DNA of 5,446 nt from Thermoactinomycetaceae bacterium (GTDB lineage: Bacteria > Bacillota > Bacilli > Thermoactinomycetales > Thermoactinomycetaceae): positions 1 to 5,446 of the forward strand of contig JANWJM010000092.1 in the NCBI GenBank assembly GCA_025449475.1, given 5' to 3'. Position numbers and translations under genes: made by a program. Shown in pieces: positions 1-5,446 of this stretch; positions within the stretch are counted from its first letter, which is position 1; each line of letters opens with the position of its first letter. The notes beneath the pieces were generated by a model that searched no databases, was not told the DNA's origin, and worked only from the letters and a program-made list of their open reading frames with translations.

Positions 1-1002
1 CATTTGCTGACGTTGCTGGTAGAACTGATCGCATTGACCCGCAATCATCTCTGCTCTCTCCGGATCGTCTGTGATTAATAATTCTACAGCAATATCAGCA
101 GAATCGAGGCGACCAGCAGCATTCAGACGTGGCCCCAGTGCAAAGCCAATATGGCTGGTGGTAATTTCTTGCTCGATCCCTGCGACCCTCGCTAACGCAC
201 ATAAGCCAATCCTTTCTTTTTGATTCATGCGCTTCAATCCATATGTAGCAAGAATACGATTTTCACCCGTTAAAGGAACCAAATCAGCAATGGTCCCCAA
301 TGCGACCAGATCGAGAAATTCAACAGGTGGTTTCCCCAAAAGTGCCGTCGCCAGCTTAAACGCAACTCCCACTCCTGCCAGGTGTTTAAATGGGTAACGA
401 CAAGTGTTTTTCTTGGGATTAATCACAATCGCATCAGGTAGCTGATCGGGTGGTTCATGATGATCCGTAATAATTAGATCAAGCCCAAGCTCTTTGGCAT
501 AAGCTGCTTCCTCGATCGCTCGAATCCCTGTATCCACCGATACGATCAACTGAACATTCTTTTCCTTCGCCAATTGTAATGCCTCTCGATGGATCCCATA
601 TCCTTCACGAAATCGGTTCGGAATATAGTAATCAACATCTGCTTGGAATTGCCGCAACAGTAGAATCATCAGACTGGTGCTACTGATTCCATCGACATCA
701 TAGTCTCCATAAATAAGGATTTTTTCATTCTGATCCAGCGCACGATGAATGCGTTCAACAGCTGGTTTCATTCCATCCAGTAGAAAAGGATCAAAGAGAT
801 CTTCCAATTGTGGTGATAAAAATCTCTGGGCTGCTTTCACATCCTTGATCCCTCGACGAATTAACATGCGTGCAATTGTCCGATGAATATCCAAGTTTTC
901 CATTAACTGCGCAAGCAATTCTTCATCGATAGTGATGGATTGCCATTTGGTTCGTGAGTGTAACAACGGTTGGTTCACCTCGCTCAGCATCACCTTCTTC
1001 AT
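1..1002 (-). CDS. recJ: Single-stranded-DNA-specific exonuclease RecJ, N-terminal part (runs off the left edge)
   Basis: RecJ degrades single-stranded DNA 5' to 3' using Mn/Mg ions, in recombination, mismatch and base-excision repair. The frame is open from 1002 to base 1, giving 334 residues; B. subtilis RecJ has about 786, so over half the protein lies outside the window. The DHH-family catalytic motifs are all visible: YGDYDVDG (residues 98-105), SVDTGI (155-160), TDHHEP (179-184) and ADLVPL (239-244), followed by GPRLNAAGR (290-298). No stop or frameshift interrupts them. The start is uncertain. ATG at 1002 has no good ribosome binding site and overlaps a TATAAT box. An in-frame ATG at 1020 also lacks one. 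GTG at 978 follows AGAAGGTGAT by 10 nt, and TTG at 966 follows GAGGTG by 9 nt; both fit the short N-terminus of relatives better. It follows secF on the same strand after only 36 nt, so co-transcription is likely. Identity is near certain; the exact start is not. Confidence 0.95.
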   Translation of the reverse strand, partial: MKKVMLSEVNQPLLHSRTKWQSITIDEELLAQLMENLDIHRTIARMLIRRGIKDVKAAQRFLSPQLEDLFDPFLLDGMKPAVERIHRALDQNEKILIYGDYDVDGISSTSLMILLLRQFQADVDYYIPNRFREGYGIHREALQLAKEKNVQLIVSVDTGIRAIEEAAYAKELGLDLIITDHHEPPDQLPDAIVINPKKNTCRYPFKHLAGVGVAFKLATALLGKPPVEFLDLVALGTIADLVPLTGENRILATYGLKRMNQKERIGLCALARVAGIEQEITTSHIGFALGPRLNAAGRLDSADIAVELLITDDPERAEMIAGQCDQFYQQRQQM

Positions 1003-1009
1003 TATAGCA
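1001..1009 (-). promoter_or_regulatory. Possible extended -10 promoter for recJ
   Basis: On the minus strand the sequence reads TGCTATAAT, a perfect TGn plus TATAAT extended -10 element. No good -35 hexamer lies 16-18 bp upstream, where GACGGT is the best candidate, which extended -10 promoters tolerate. Transcription would begin near 994, inside the longest recJ reading frame. This would leave GTG 978 or TTG 966 as usable starts. The last three bases overlap the ATG at 1002, so the match could be coincidental. Confidence 0.4.
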
Positions 1010-1038
1010 CACCACGCCATCAAACCGTCTCGGACGAT

Positions 1039-1959
1039 TTATTGAGCCGATTCAGCCGTTGGGGAGGGTTTCCGAATGGAACGCCATTTCCAATCGATCC
1101 AAATCTGGCTGGCAATAAAAATGGAAGAATATGCGCCGGAAAGTAATCCGAATAAAAGTGCTAAAGCGAAATTACGGATACTTTCACCGCCAAACACATA
1201 TAAGGCCAGTGCTGCAAAGAGAACCGTTAACACTGTATTTAGAGAACGTACCAGTGTTTGATGGATGCTGCGATTAACAATTTCGACCAAGGCATTCCAG
1301 GTCAGTTTTCGAGAATGGTTATCCAGATTTTCACGAATTCGGTCAAAAATCACAATGGTATCATTGATCGAATAGCCAATGATGGTTAACAACGCAGCAA
1401 TAAACACCGCGTCTACTTCAATTTGGAGTATCGAAAACATGCCAATGGTAAAGATGGCATCATGAAGAAGAGCCAGGATGGCTGCAACGGCAAAGCGGTA
1501 TTCAAAGCGGAAGGTAAGGTAGATCACCATTCCGATCGAAGCGATCGCCACAGATAGAATCGCATTTTTTGCCAATTCCCTACCGATGATGGGATCCACG
1601 ACTTGCTCTTGAATATGAACCTCCGTTTGGAAAGTCTGTTGAAACTCCTTTTTGATCGTTTCAATTTGATCTGATTGGATCACTTGATCCGTACGAAAGA
1701 TTAGGATTTCTTGCTGCTTTCCTCCGATGCGAGCATTCGGATTTTCATAACCCAGCTTTCTTAATACCTCTTTTCCTTTTGCAAGATCAATCTTTTTGCC
1801 CATATCGATATCTAAGCGGGAACCGCTTTGAAAATCGATCCCTAAATTCAGTTGTTGGACAAATAATGAGACGATCCCAATCGTCAAAATGATCACCGAG
1901 ATGAGATAATAAATTTTCCGTCTTCTTACAAAATCAAATTTATAAGTCACTAATCTCAT
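1039..1959 (-). CDS. secF: Protein translocase subunit SecF
   Basis: SecF pairs with SecD in the cytoplasmic membrane and uses the proton gradient to help pull exported proteins through SecYEG. About 306 residues from ATG 1959, normal for a stand-alone SecF. Visible parts in order: a basic start and first membrane helix (KFDFVRRRK, then IYYLISVIIL), the family motif LGIDFQSGSRLDI opening the periplasmic domain, then five hydrophobic segments. The signature FIAALLTIIGYSINDTIVIF followed by DRIREN is present, with the conserved helix-4 Asp in SIND. The C-terminal FGGESIRNF and final helices are intact. Three starts are possible. TTG 1974 has no clear binding site. ATG 1959 follows GGAG by 9 nt. 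GTG 1950 follows the stronger AGGGAGG (1966-1960) by 9 nt, the same spacing as secD. All overlap the secD 3' end, so translational coupling is likely. B. subtilis fuses these two proteins; here they are separate. Confidence 0.96.
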   Translation of the reverse strand: MRLVTYKFDFVRRRKIYYLISVIILTIGIVSLFVQQLNLGIDFQSGSRLDIDMGKKIDLAKGKEVLRKLGYENPNARIGGKQQEILIFRTDQVIQSDQIETIKKEFQQTFQTEVHIQEQVVDPIIGRELAKNAILSVAIASIGMVIYLTFRFEYRFAVAAILALLHDAIFTIGMFSILQIEVDAVFIAALLTIIGYSINDTIVIFDRIRENLDNHSRKLTWNALVEIVNRSIHQTLVRSLNTVLTVLFAALALYVFGGESIRNFALALLFGLLSGAYSSIFIASQIWIDWKWRSIRKPSPTAESAQ

Positions 1960-3169
1960 CCTCCCTGACTCCAAACCACCCTGGATGTTTTAATAGATTG
2001 GAACTGACGAGCAGCCGGATCATCAAGCGGGATAGTGCTACAGCGGTTAAGAAACTGATGATAATCCCTACAATCAACGTGACCGCAAAGCCTTTGACGC
2101 CAGCGGTTCCAAAGTAAAACATTACAGCTCCAGCGATAATGGTGGTGAAGTTGGCGTCAAAAATGGTTAAAAACGAACGCTTGGAACCGGAGCGAACCGA
2201 TGCTCGAACACTCTTCCCTTTTCTGAGCTCGTCTCTGATTCGTTCATTCATAATGATATTGGCATCAACGGCCATTCCAATGCCCAATATAAAGGCTGCA
2301 ATACCAGGTAAGGTGAGGGTAACTTGCAATAAAACAAACGAAAGCAACAACAAATACGAATAGAGGATCAAAGTCATGACCGCGACAAATCCGGGAAGTC
2401 GGTAATAGCCTATCACAAAGATAAAGATCATGATCAATGCATAGATTCCAGCGATAAAACTGGCTCGAAGAGAATCGCTCCCTAAGCTAGCATCTACAGC
2501 ATAACTTTGTACTTCCTTGACCTTAATGGGCAAAGCGCCTGCATTTAATAAATCGACTAACTCCTGCGCCTCTTCCACTGATTCTTGTCCATCGATTGTC
2601 GCAATTCCACCTGGAATGGCTTCTTTAATGGTTGGTGCACTTAACAGGTTATCGTCGAGATAGATAGGCATTGGTTGTCCTAAATACTTACGTGTAATCT
2701 GTTCAAATTTTTTCGCATCTTTGAGTTGTAGAACCACCAGAGGTCTCCCCTGTTGGTCATAATCCACCTTCGCTCCGTTCTGTTTTAACTCACTCCCTTT
2801 TAGTAAAATCTGTTTCCCTGTTGGATCACGAAAAGTGAGTTGAGCTGGTTTTCCGATCAACTCTCTCGCCTGTTTTGGATCTTTGATTCCTGCGATTTGT
2901 ACACGGATTCGGTTCGGTGGTTCAACTGTAATCTCAGGTTCTGAAACACCGAGCATATCTACACGGCTGCGAATTGCACTTGCTGCATCACTTAATATTT
3001 TTGTATTTACGGTTTGACCTTCTTCGGCTTGATAGAGAATCTCAAATCCACCTACTAGGTCAAGTCCTTTGGTGATATGGTTCCAGACCCATGGTGTGGT
3101 ACTGACCAAGGTCAAAATTAGAACAACGAGGAGGATAAATAGTGATAGTTTTCCTTTTTGAATCCTCAT
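1940..3169 (-). CDS. secD: Protein translocase subunit SecD
   Basis: SecD is the larger half of the SecDF proton-driven accessory complex of the Sec translocon. The 409 residues match a stand-alone bacterial SecD with a short periplasmic domain. In order: first membrane helix (about residues 8-25), the family motif KGLDLVGGFEILYQ (34-47), periplasmic domain with SRVDMLGVSEPEI (68-80) and the P1-base region to about 230, then five membrane segments from about 236 to 387. LPGIAAFILGIGMAVDANII (287-306) holds the conserved helix-4 Asp (D302), equivalent to the E. coli residue needed for proton coupling, followed by NERIRDELRKG. ATG 3169 is chosen because AAGGAGG (3185-3179) lies 9 nt upstream and the basic start MRIQKGK leads straight into the helix. 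Its own sigma-A promoter lies 40-70 nt upstream. The stop codon lies within secF, so secD and secF are surely one operon. No missing motif or frameshift seen. Confidence 0.97.
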   Translation of the reverse strand: MRIQKGKLSLFILLVVLILTLVSTTPWVWNHITKGLDLVGGFEILYQAEEGQTVNTKILSDAASAIRSRVDMLGVSEPEITVEPPNRIRVQIAGIKDPKQARELIGKPAQLTFRDPTGKQILLKGSELKQNGAKVDYDQQGRPLVVLQLKDAKKFEQITRKYLGQPMPIYLDDNLLSAPTIKEAIPGGIATIDGQESVEEAQELVDLLNAGALPIKVKEVQSYAVDASLGSDSLRASFIAGIYALIMIFIFVIGYYRLPGFVAVMTLILYSYLLLLSFVLLQVTLTLPGIAAFILGIGMAVDANIIMNERIRDELRKGKSVRASVRSGSKRSFLTIFDANFTTIIAGAVMFYFGTAGVKGFAVTLIVGIIISFLTAVALSRLMIRLLVSSNLLKHPGWFGVREDEISDL

Positions 3170-3178
3170 CCATAAAGT

Positions 3179-3185
3179 CCTCCTT
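3179..3185 (-). promoter_or_regulatory. Ribosome binding site of secD, with a competing out-of-frame ATG
   Basis: AAGGAGG is a near-perfect match to the 16S anti-Shine-Dalgarno sequence. It lies 9 nt before the secD ATG (3169) but only 5 nt before another ATG at 3173, in a different frame, which would give a 37-codon product ending at 3060. The SecD frame is clearly the real one. Whether the upstream ATG takes some ribosomes cannot be told from sequence. Confidence 0.75.
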
Positions 3186-3208
3186 ATGTAAAAAAGGTCA
3201 TGTGTACT

Positions 3209-3237
3209 ATTATCACAAGTACAAAAACGTCTGTCAA
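3209..3237 (-). promoter_or_regulatory. Sigma-A promoter of the secD-secF operon
   Basis: The minus strand carries a consensus -35 TTGACA (3237-3232), a 17-bp spacer and -10 GATAAT (3214-3209), preceded by TGT that makes it an extended -10. The predicted start of transcription is near 3202, giving a leader of about 33 nt. It sits directly after the terminator at 3274-3241, so secDF expression is set independently of comN and looks strong and constitutive. Confidence 0.88.
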
Positions 3238-3240
3238 TTT

Positions 3241-3274
3241 AAAAAAAGCTATCAGCAAGCGGTGCCAATAGCTT
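3241..3274 (-). terminator. Rho-independent terminator downstream of comN
   Basis: Read on the minus strand, AAGCTATTGGCA (3274-3263) pairs with TGCTGATAGCTT (3257-3246) as a continuous 12-bp stem with two G-U pairs and a 5-nt loop. Seven T residues (3247-3241) overlap and follow the stem. There is no T-run on the plus strand, so it acts on minus-strand transcripts. It lies 107 nt past the comN stop and just before the secD promoter, separating the two units. Confidence 0.85.
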
Positions 3275-3380
3275 CGGTAAAATCGACAAAGTACTTTTTA
3301 CGGCTCACGTCCTGTTTGCATCCTTGCTTGATAAGAATACAAAGGGACTATCGCTCAGGAAAGAGACTTTTGTCTGAACC
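3275..3380 (-). other. comN 3' region with an alternative stem competing with the terminator
   Basis: This stretch between the comN stop and the terminator has no convincing gene. On the minus strand TATCAAGCAAG (3333-3323) can pair with CTTGCTGATA (3259-3250) as 10 bp with one bulged A, which would disrupt the terminator's 3' arm. Inside it GTAAAA (3302-3297) and TTTTAC (3283-3278) can form a further hairpin. This resembles an attenuator layout, but I do not recognise any known riboswitch family in it. Confidence 0.35.
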
Positions 3381-3698
3381 TCATTTATCTTTGCCTGTTT
3401 TATATACACTCAACATCAACCAATTCATAAAGCGATTGGCCTTGAGTGACATAATATCGTTTACCAAACGATTCAGTCGTGGCCAACCCCGACGATAATT
3501 TTCCGACACACACGCCCAGATTTGTTCTCCGGTTACATCCTTGTATCCATACAAACGAAACTCTTCTGCTTTGCTATTGCACAGGTCCTCAATGCTCTGC
3601 ATAAGTTCCTCTTCTCGTAATAAATCGACACCATTTTTTGACCCCGATCGCCGAACTGGTTTTAAAATGCCATTTCCCATATTCGATTTGCTATTCAC
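3381..3698 (-). CDS. comN: ComN-like post-transcriptional regulator (YrzD family)
   Basis: Small soluble protein. In B. subtilis, ComN (YrzD) raises the amount of comE late-competence operon mRNA and associates with the cell-pole protein DivIVA. The family pattern is visible: SKAEEFRLYGYKDVTGEQIW (residues 42-61), then LVNDIMSLKANRFMNWLML with SVYK (78-100). No membrane segment is present. The longest frame starts at GTG 3698 (105 residues), which has no clear binding site. ATG 3680 gives 99 residues. ATG 3602 gives 73 residues and has AGAGG 5 nt upstream, but would remove part of the helix that precedes SKAEEF in relatives as I recall them, so I keep a longer start. The first 24 residues are basic, low in family resemblance and may not be translated. 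It lies upstream of secD on the same strand, as in B. subtilis, but is separated from it by a terminator. Whether it acts in competence here is inference from the family. Confidence 0.85.
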   Translation of the reverse strand: MNSKSNMGNGILKPVRRSGSKNGVDLLREEELMQSIEDLCNSKAEEFRLYGYKDVTGEQIWACVSENYRRGWPRLNRLVNDIMSLKANRFMNWLMLSVYKTGKDK

Positions 3699-3790
3699 TC
3701 GTCCAGAGAATAGCGATCTTCACCTCGCTTTGAATTCGAGTATTCGACATGCTGATTACAAAACCCTACTCAGTTCTACTTTTATTTTTG

Positions 3791-3819
3791 TCATGTACAT
3801 ACGGGACAAGGCATACCCT
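3791..3819 (+). promoter_or_regulatory. Probable SigE (mother-cell) promoter of spoVB
   Basis: TCATGTA (3791-3797) resembles the SigE -35 consensus TCATATT in 5 of 7 positions. It is followed after 14 bp by CATACCCT (3812-3819), which matches CATACAnT except for one base. Spacing is right for SigE, and B. subtilis spoVB is known to be SigE-dependent. Predicted transcription start is near 3826, about 27 nt before the ATG. CATACCCTT also resembles a SigK -10, so that sigma factor is not excluded. Confidence 0.65.
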
Positions 3820-3823
3820 TGTC
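3805..3823. repeat. Perfect 7-bp inverted repeat centred on the spoVB -10 element
   Basis: GACAAGG (3805-3811) and CCTTGTC (3817-3823) are exact inverted copies separated by CATAC, the core of the predicted -10 box. The right arm ends before the predicted transcription start, so it would act as DNA and not as an RNA hairpin if that start is correct. It has the shape of an operator for a dimeric regulator. Confidence 0.6.
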
Positions 3824-3840
3824 AAGAGAGGTCACGAAGG

Positions 3841-3846
3841 AAGGAG
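3841..3846 (+). promoter_or_regulatory. Ribosome binding site fixing the spoVB start
   Basis: AAGGAG lies 6 nt before ATG 3853 and decides the start of spoVB. The frame stays open for 104 codons further upstream, but that stretch runs antisense to comN and across the promoter, so it is not part of the protein. Confidence 0.85.
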
Positions 3847-3852
3847 AGCAAA

Positions 3853-5403
3853 ATGGGCAAACAGAGTTTTTTATATGGAACCCTTGTTTTGATCATTGCT
3901 GGATTTATTACCAAAATACTCGGCTTTGTCTACCGAATTACACTCTCTCGTATCATTGGAGACGAGGGGATGGGGCTGTTTCAAATGGCTTTTCCAATTC
4001 TCATCTTTGCGATTGTCGTTACCACAGCTGGTTTACCTGTAGCGATTTCAAAACTCGTCTCAGAAGCAGAAGCAAGAAATGAAGAACACCGCGTTCGCTC
4101 GATTTTGATTGTCTCCCTCGTATTGATCGCCATTTCGGCAACCATCGTCACTATCCTTATTTTAATCTTTGCACCTGTAATTGCAAATACTCTGTTGACG
4201 GATTCACGCGCGATGATGAGCCTCATCGCAATCGCCCCGATCATTCCAATTATTGGAATCTCTTCTGTTTTTCGTGGCTACTTTCAGGGAAGGCAAAATA
4301 TGAACCCTTACGCCATCTCACAACTGATCGAACAATCGGCTCGGATTTTTACCGTTATCTTATTGGCGCAATATTTGCTTCCTTTTGGAATTGCATATGC
4401 AGCAGCCGGAGCCATGATCGGCATGGTCATTGGCGAAGGCTTAGGTATGCTATTTTTACTTTACTCGTTTAAACGAGATCCCAAAAAACCTTTTCTCTTT
4501 CAAAAAACGTCTTCGAATCAAAAAAACTATCTGCAAACATTTCGTGATTTGGTGAAAATCTCGATTCCTGTTACAGCTAGTCGAATGGTGGGTTCCTTTG
4601 CATATGCGATTGAACCAATTGTGGTTGCACAGAGTTTGGCGATTGCTGGAATCACTACTGCGACCTCGACAGCTCTCTATGGGCAATTAGAAGGAATGGC
4701 AATTCCTTTGATTTTCTTTCCTTCTTTTATTACTTACGCTCTTTCCGTATCATTAGTACCAGCCATTAGCGAAGCAGCTGCTCAAAATCGATATCGCCTT
4801 GTTGAACATCGATTAACACAGGCGATTCGTCTTTCCTGTATCATTGGTGCACCGAGTGCAGTTCTTCTCTATATCCTTGCGGAACCTTTGGCAACTCTGC
4901 TCTTCCATCATCCCGATGTCGCTCATTTAATGCGTATGATGGCACCCATTGGGATTTTTCTATATGTACAAGGACCCTTGGCTTCGATTCTACAGGGATT
5001 GGATCATGCCCATACTGCCATGCGCAACTCCATCATCGGCGCTTTTATCAAAACCATTCTCATCTTCTGCTTAGCTTCCAATCCCAAATTAGGAATTGAT
5101 GGCGTGGTACTTGCGATCAACTGTGGCATCATCGTTGTGACGCTTATGCATTTTTTTAGCCTTTCTCGCCTTGTCTCCATCACCATATATTTTCGAGGAT
5201 TTTTAAAACTCCTGATTGCATCGGGGCTAGTTGGAATTATCGCCTATTTCATCATTTTGCAAGAACAAATCCCATTAATGACTCGATTAATCTTCTCTCT
5301 AATCGGAAGCTTGGGGATCTATACCATTCTCTTATTTGTTTTCTCTTTGCTCAAGCGAGAAGACTTACTTCGCATTCCTCTTCTCGCCAAAAGGATCCGT
5401 TAA
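3853..5403 (+). CDS. spoVB: Stage V sporulation protein B (MurJ-like lipid flippase family)
   Basis: Polytopic membrane protein of the MOP/MVF superfamily, related to the lipid II flippase MurJ and polysaccharide exporters. In B. subtilis it is needed for spore cortex synthesis and is thought to move lipid-linked peptidoglycan precursors across a forespore membrane; that activity is inferred for the family. The 516 residues match B. subtilis SpoVB (518). The first membrane helix begins at residue 6. Family motifs follow: SRIIGDEGMGLFQMAFPI (32-49), FRGYFQGRQNMNPYAISQLI (140-159) with EQSARI, a mid-protein loop (207-230), and QGLDHAHTAMRNSIIGAFIK (381-400). Many hydrophobic segments run throughout, compatible with the family's usual 14 helices. 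The protein ends in a short basic tail, AKRIR. It is transcribed divergently from comN, with a SigE-like promoter and strong AAGGAG site upstream, consistent with mother-cell expression. No truncation or frameshift seen. Confidence 0.95.
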   Translation: MGKQSFLYGTLVLIIAGFITKILGFVYRITLSRIIGDEGMGLFQMAFPILIFAIVVTTAGLPVAISKLVSEAEARNEEHRVRSILIVSLVLIAISATIVTILILIFAPVIANTLLTDSRAMMSLIAIAPIIPIIGISSVFRGYFQGRQNMNPYAISQLIEQSARIFTVILLAQYLLPFGIAYAAAGAMIGMVIGEGLGMLFLLYSFKRDPKKPFLFQKTSSNQKNYLQTFRDLVKISIPVTASRMVGSFAYAIEPIVVAQSLAIAGITTATSTALYGQLEGMAIPLIFFPSFITYALSVSLVPAISEAAAQNRYRLVEHRLTQAIRLSCIIGAPSAVLLYILAEPLATLLFHHPDVAHLMRMMAPIGIFLYVQGPLASILQGLDHAHTAMRNSIIGAFIKTILIFCLASNPKLGIDGVVLAINCGIIVVTLMHFFSLSRLVSITIYFRGFLKLLIASGLVGIIAYFIILQEQIPLMTRLIFSLIGSLGIYTILLFVFSLLKREDLLRIPLLAKRIR

Positions 5404-5446
5404 TTGTTATCATACACATCAACATAAAACTCCCCCTGTTGGTTTA
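5404..5446 (+). other. Region after spoVB with a weak hairpin, cut by the window edge
   Basis: ATCAACA (5418-5424) and TGTTGGT (5437-5443) can pair as a 7-bp stem, including one G-U pair, around a C-rich 12-nt loop. Only TTA remains before the window ends, so a T-run that would make it a terminator cannot be seen. No gene is visible here. Confidence 0.2.

Noticed and set aside
1021..1036. CGTC/GACG inverted repeat between secF and recJ
   Set aside because: The stem has only 4 bp and no T-run follows on the minus strand, so it is not a credible terminator; secF and recJ are probably co-transcribed.
3258..3267. TTGGCACCGC on the minus strand resembling the T-box core
   Set aside because: It lies in the terminator stem and loop. 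The 107 nt after comN are too short for a T-box Stem I with specifier loop, and the gene downstream is not an aminoacyl-tRNA synthetase or amino-acid gene.
3142..3498. 118-codon plus-strand open frame
   Set aside because: It covers the secD promoter, the comN terminator and part of comN in antisense, and its product has no recognisable features.
3707..3734. Possible comN promoter, TTCAAA - 16 bp - TATTCT on the minus strand
   Set aside because: Each hexamer matches the consensus at only four positions, and other equally weak combinations exist nearby, so no promoter is called.
3541..3852. N-terminal extension of the spoVB frame by 104 codons on the plus strand
   Set aside because: It runs antisense to comN and through the predicted promoter. 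SpoVB proteins start with the helix beginning at ATG 3853, which has a strong AAGGAG site.
5351..5425. 24-codon minus-strand frame with a GGGGGAG binding site, antisense to the spoVB end
   Set aside because: The binding site is good, but the product is very short, has no recognisable feature and overlaps the conserved spoVB 3' end.

Overview
The window looks like chromosomal core DNA of an endospore-forming member of the Bacillota, most likely class Bacilli. The reasons are a full-length spoVB, a ComN-type regulator known from bacilli, strong AAGGAGG-type ribosome binding sites, a moderate-to-low GC content by eye, and the gene order spoVB / comN / secDF / recJ, which I recall from Bacillus subtilis. 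Genus cannot be settled. Separate secD and secF genes, instead of the fused secDF of B. subtilis, argue against a close Bacillus relative.

Layout from left to right: the N-terminal 334 codons of recJ (minus strand, running off the left edge), secF (minus), secD (minus, overlapping secF), a 211-bp gap holding a sigma-A promoter for secD and a rho-independent terminator for comN, comN (minus), a 154-bp divergent intergenic region holding a probable SigE promoter, spoVB (plus, complete), and 43 bp of downstream sequence. No tRNA, rRNA, CRISPR array, insertion sequence or phage gene was seen.

Functionally this is a housekeeping and sporulation neighbourhood. SecD and SecF form the proton-driven accessory complex of the Sec translocon. 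RecJ is the single-strand 5'-3' exonuclease of recombination and repair. ComN is a small post-transcriptional regulator linked to competence in B. subtilis. SpoVB is a polytopic flippase-family protein needed for spore cortex. The minus-strand genes run comN > secD > secF > recJ, with a terminator and a new promoter between comN and secD, tight overlap of secD and secF, and a possible extra promoter at recJ. spoVB is transcribed divergently and probably only in the mother cell.

I did not find a convincing undescribed system. The points most worth a second look are the mutually exclusive hairpins after comN, a perfect palindrome centred on the spoVB -10 element, and the start codons of recJ, secF and comN.
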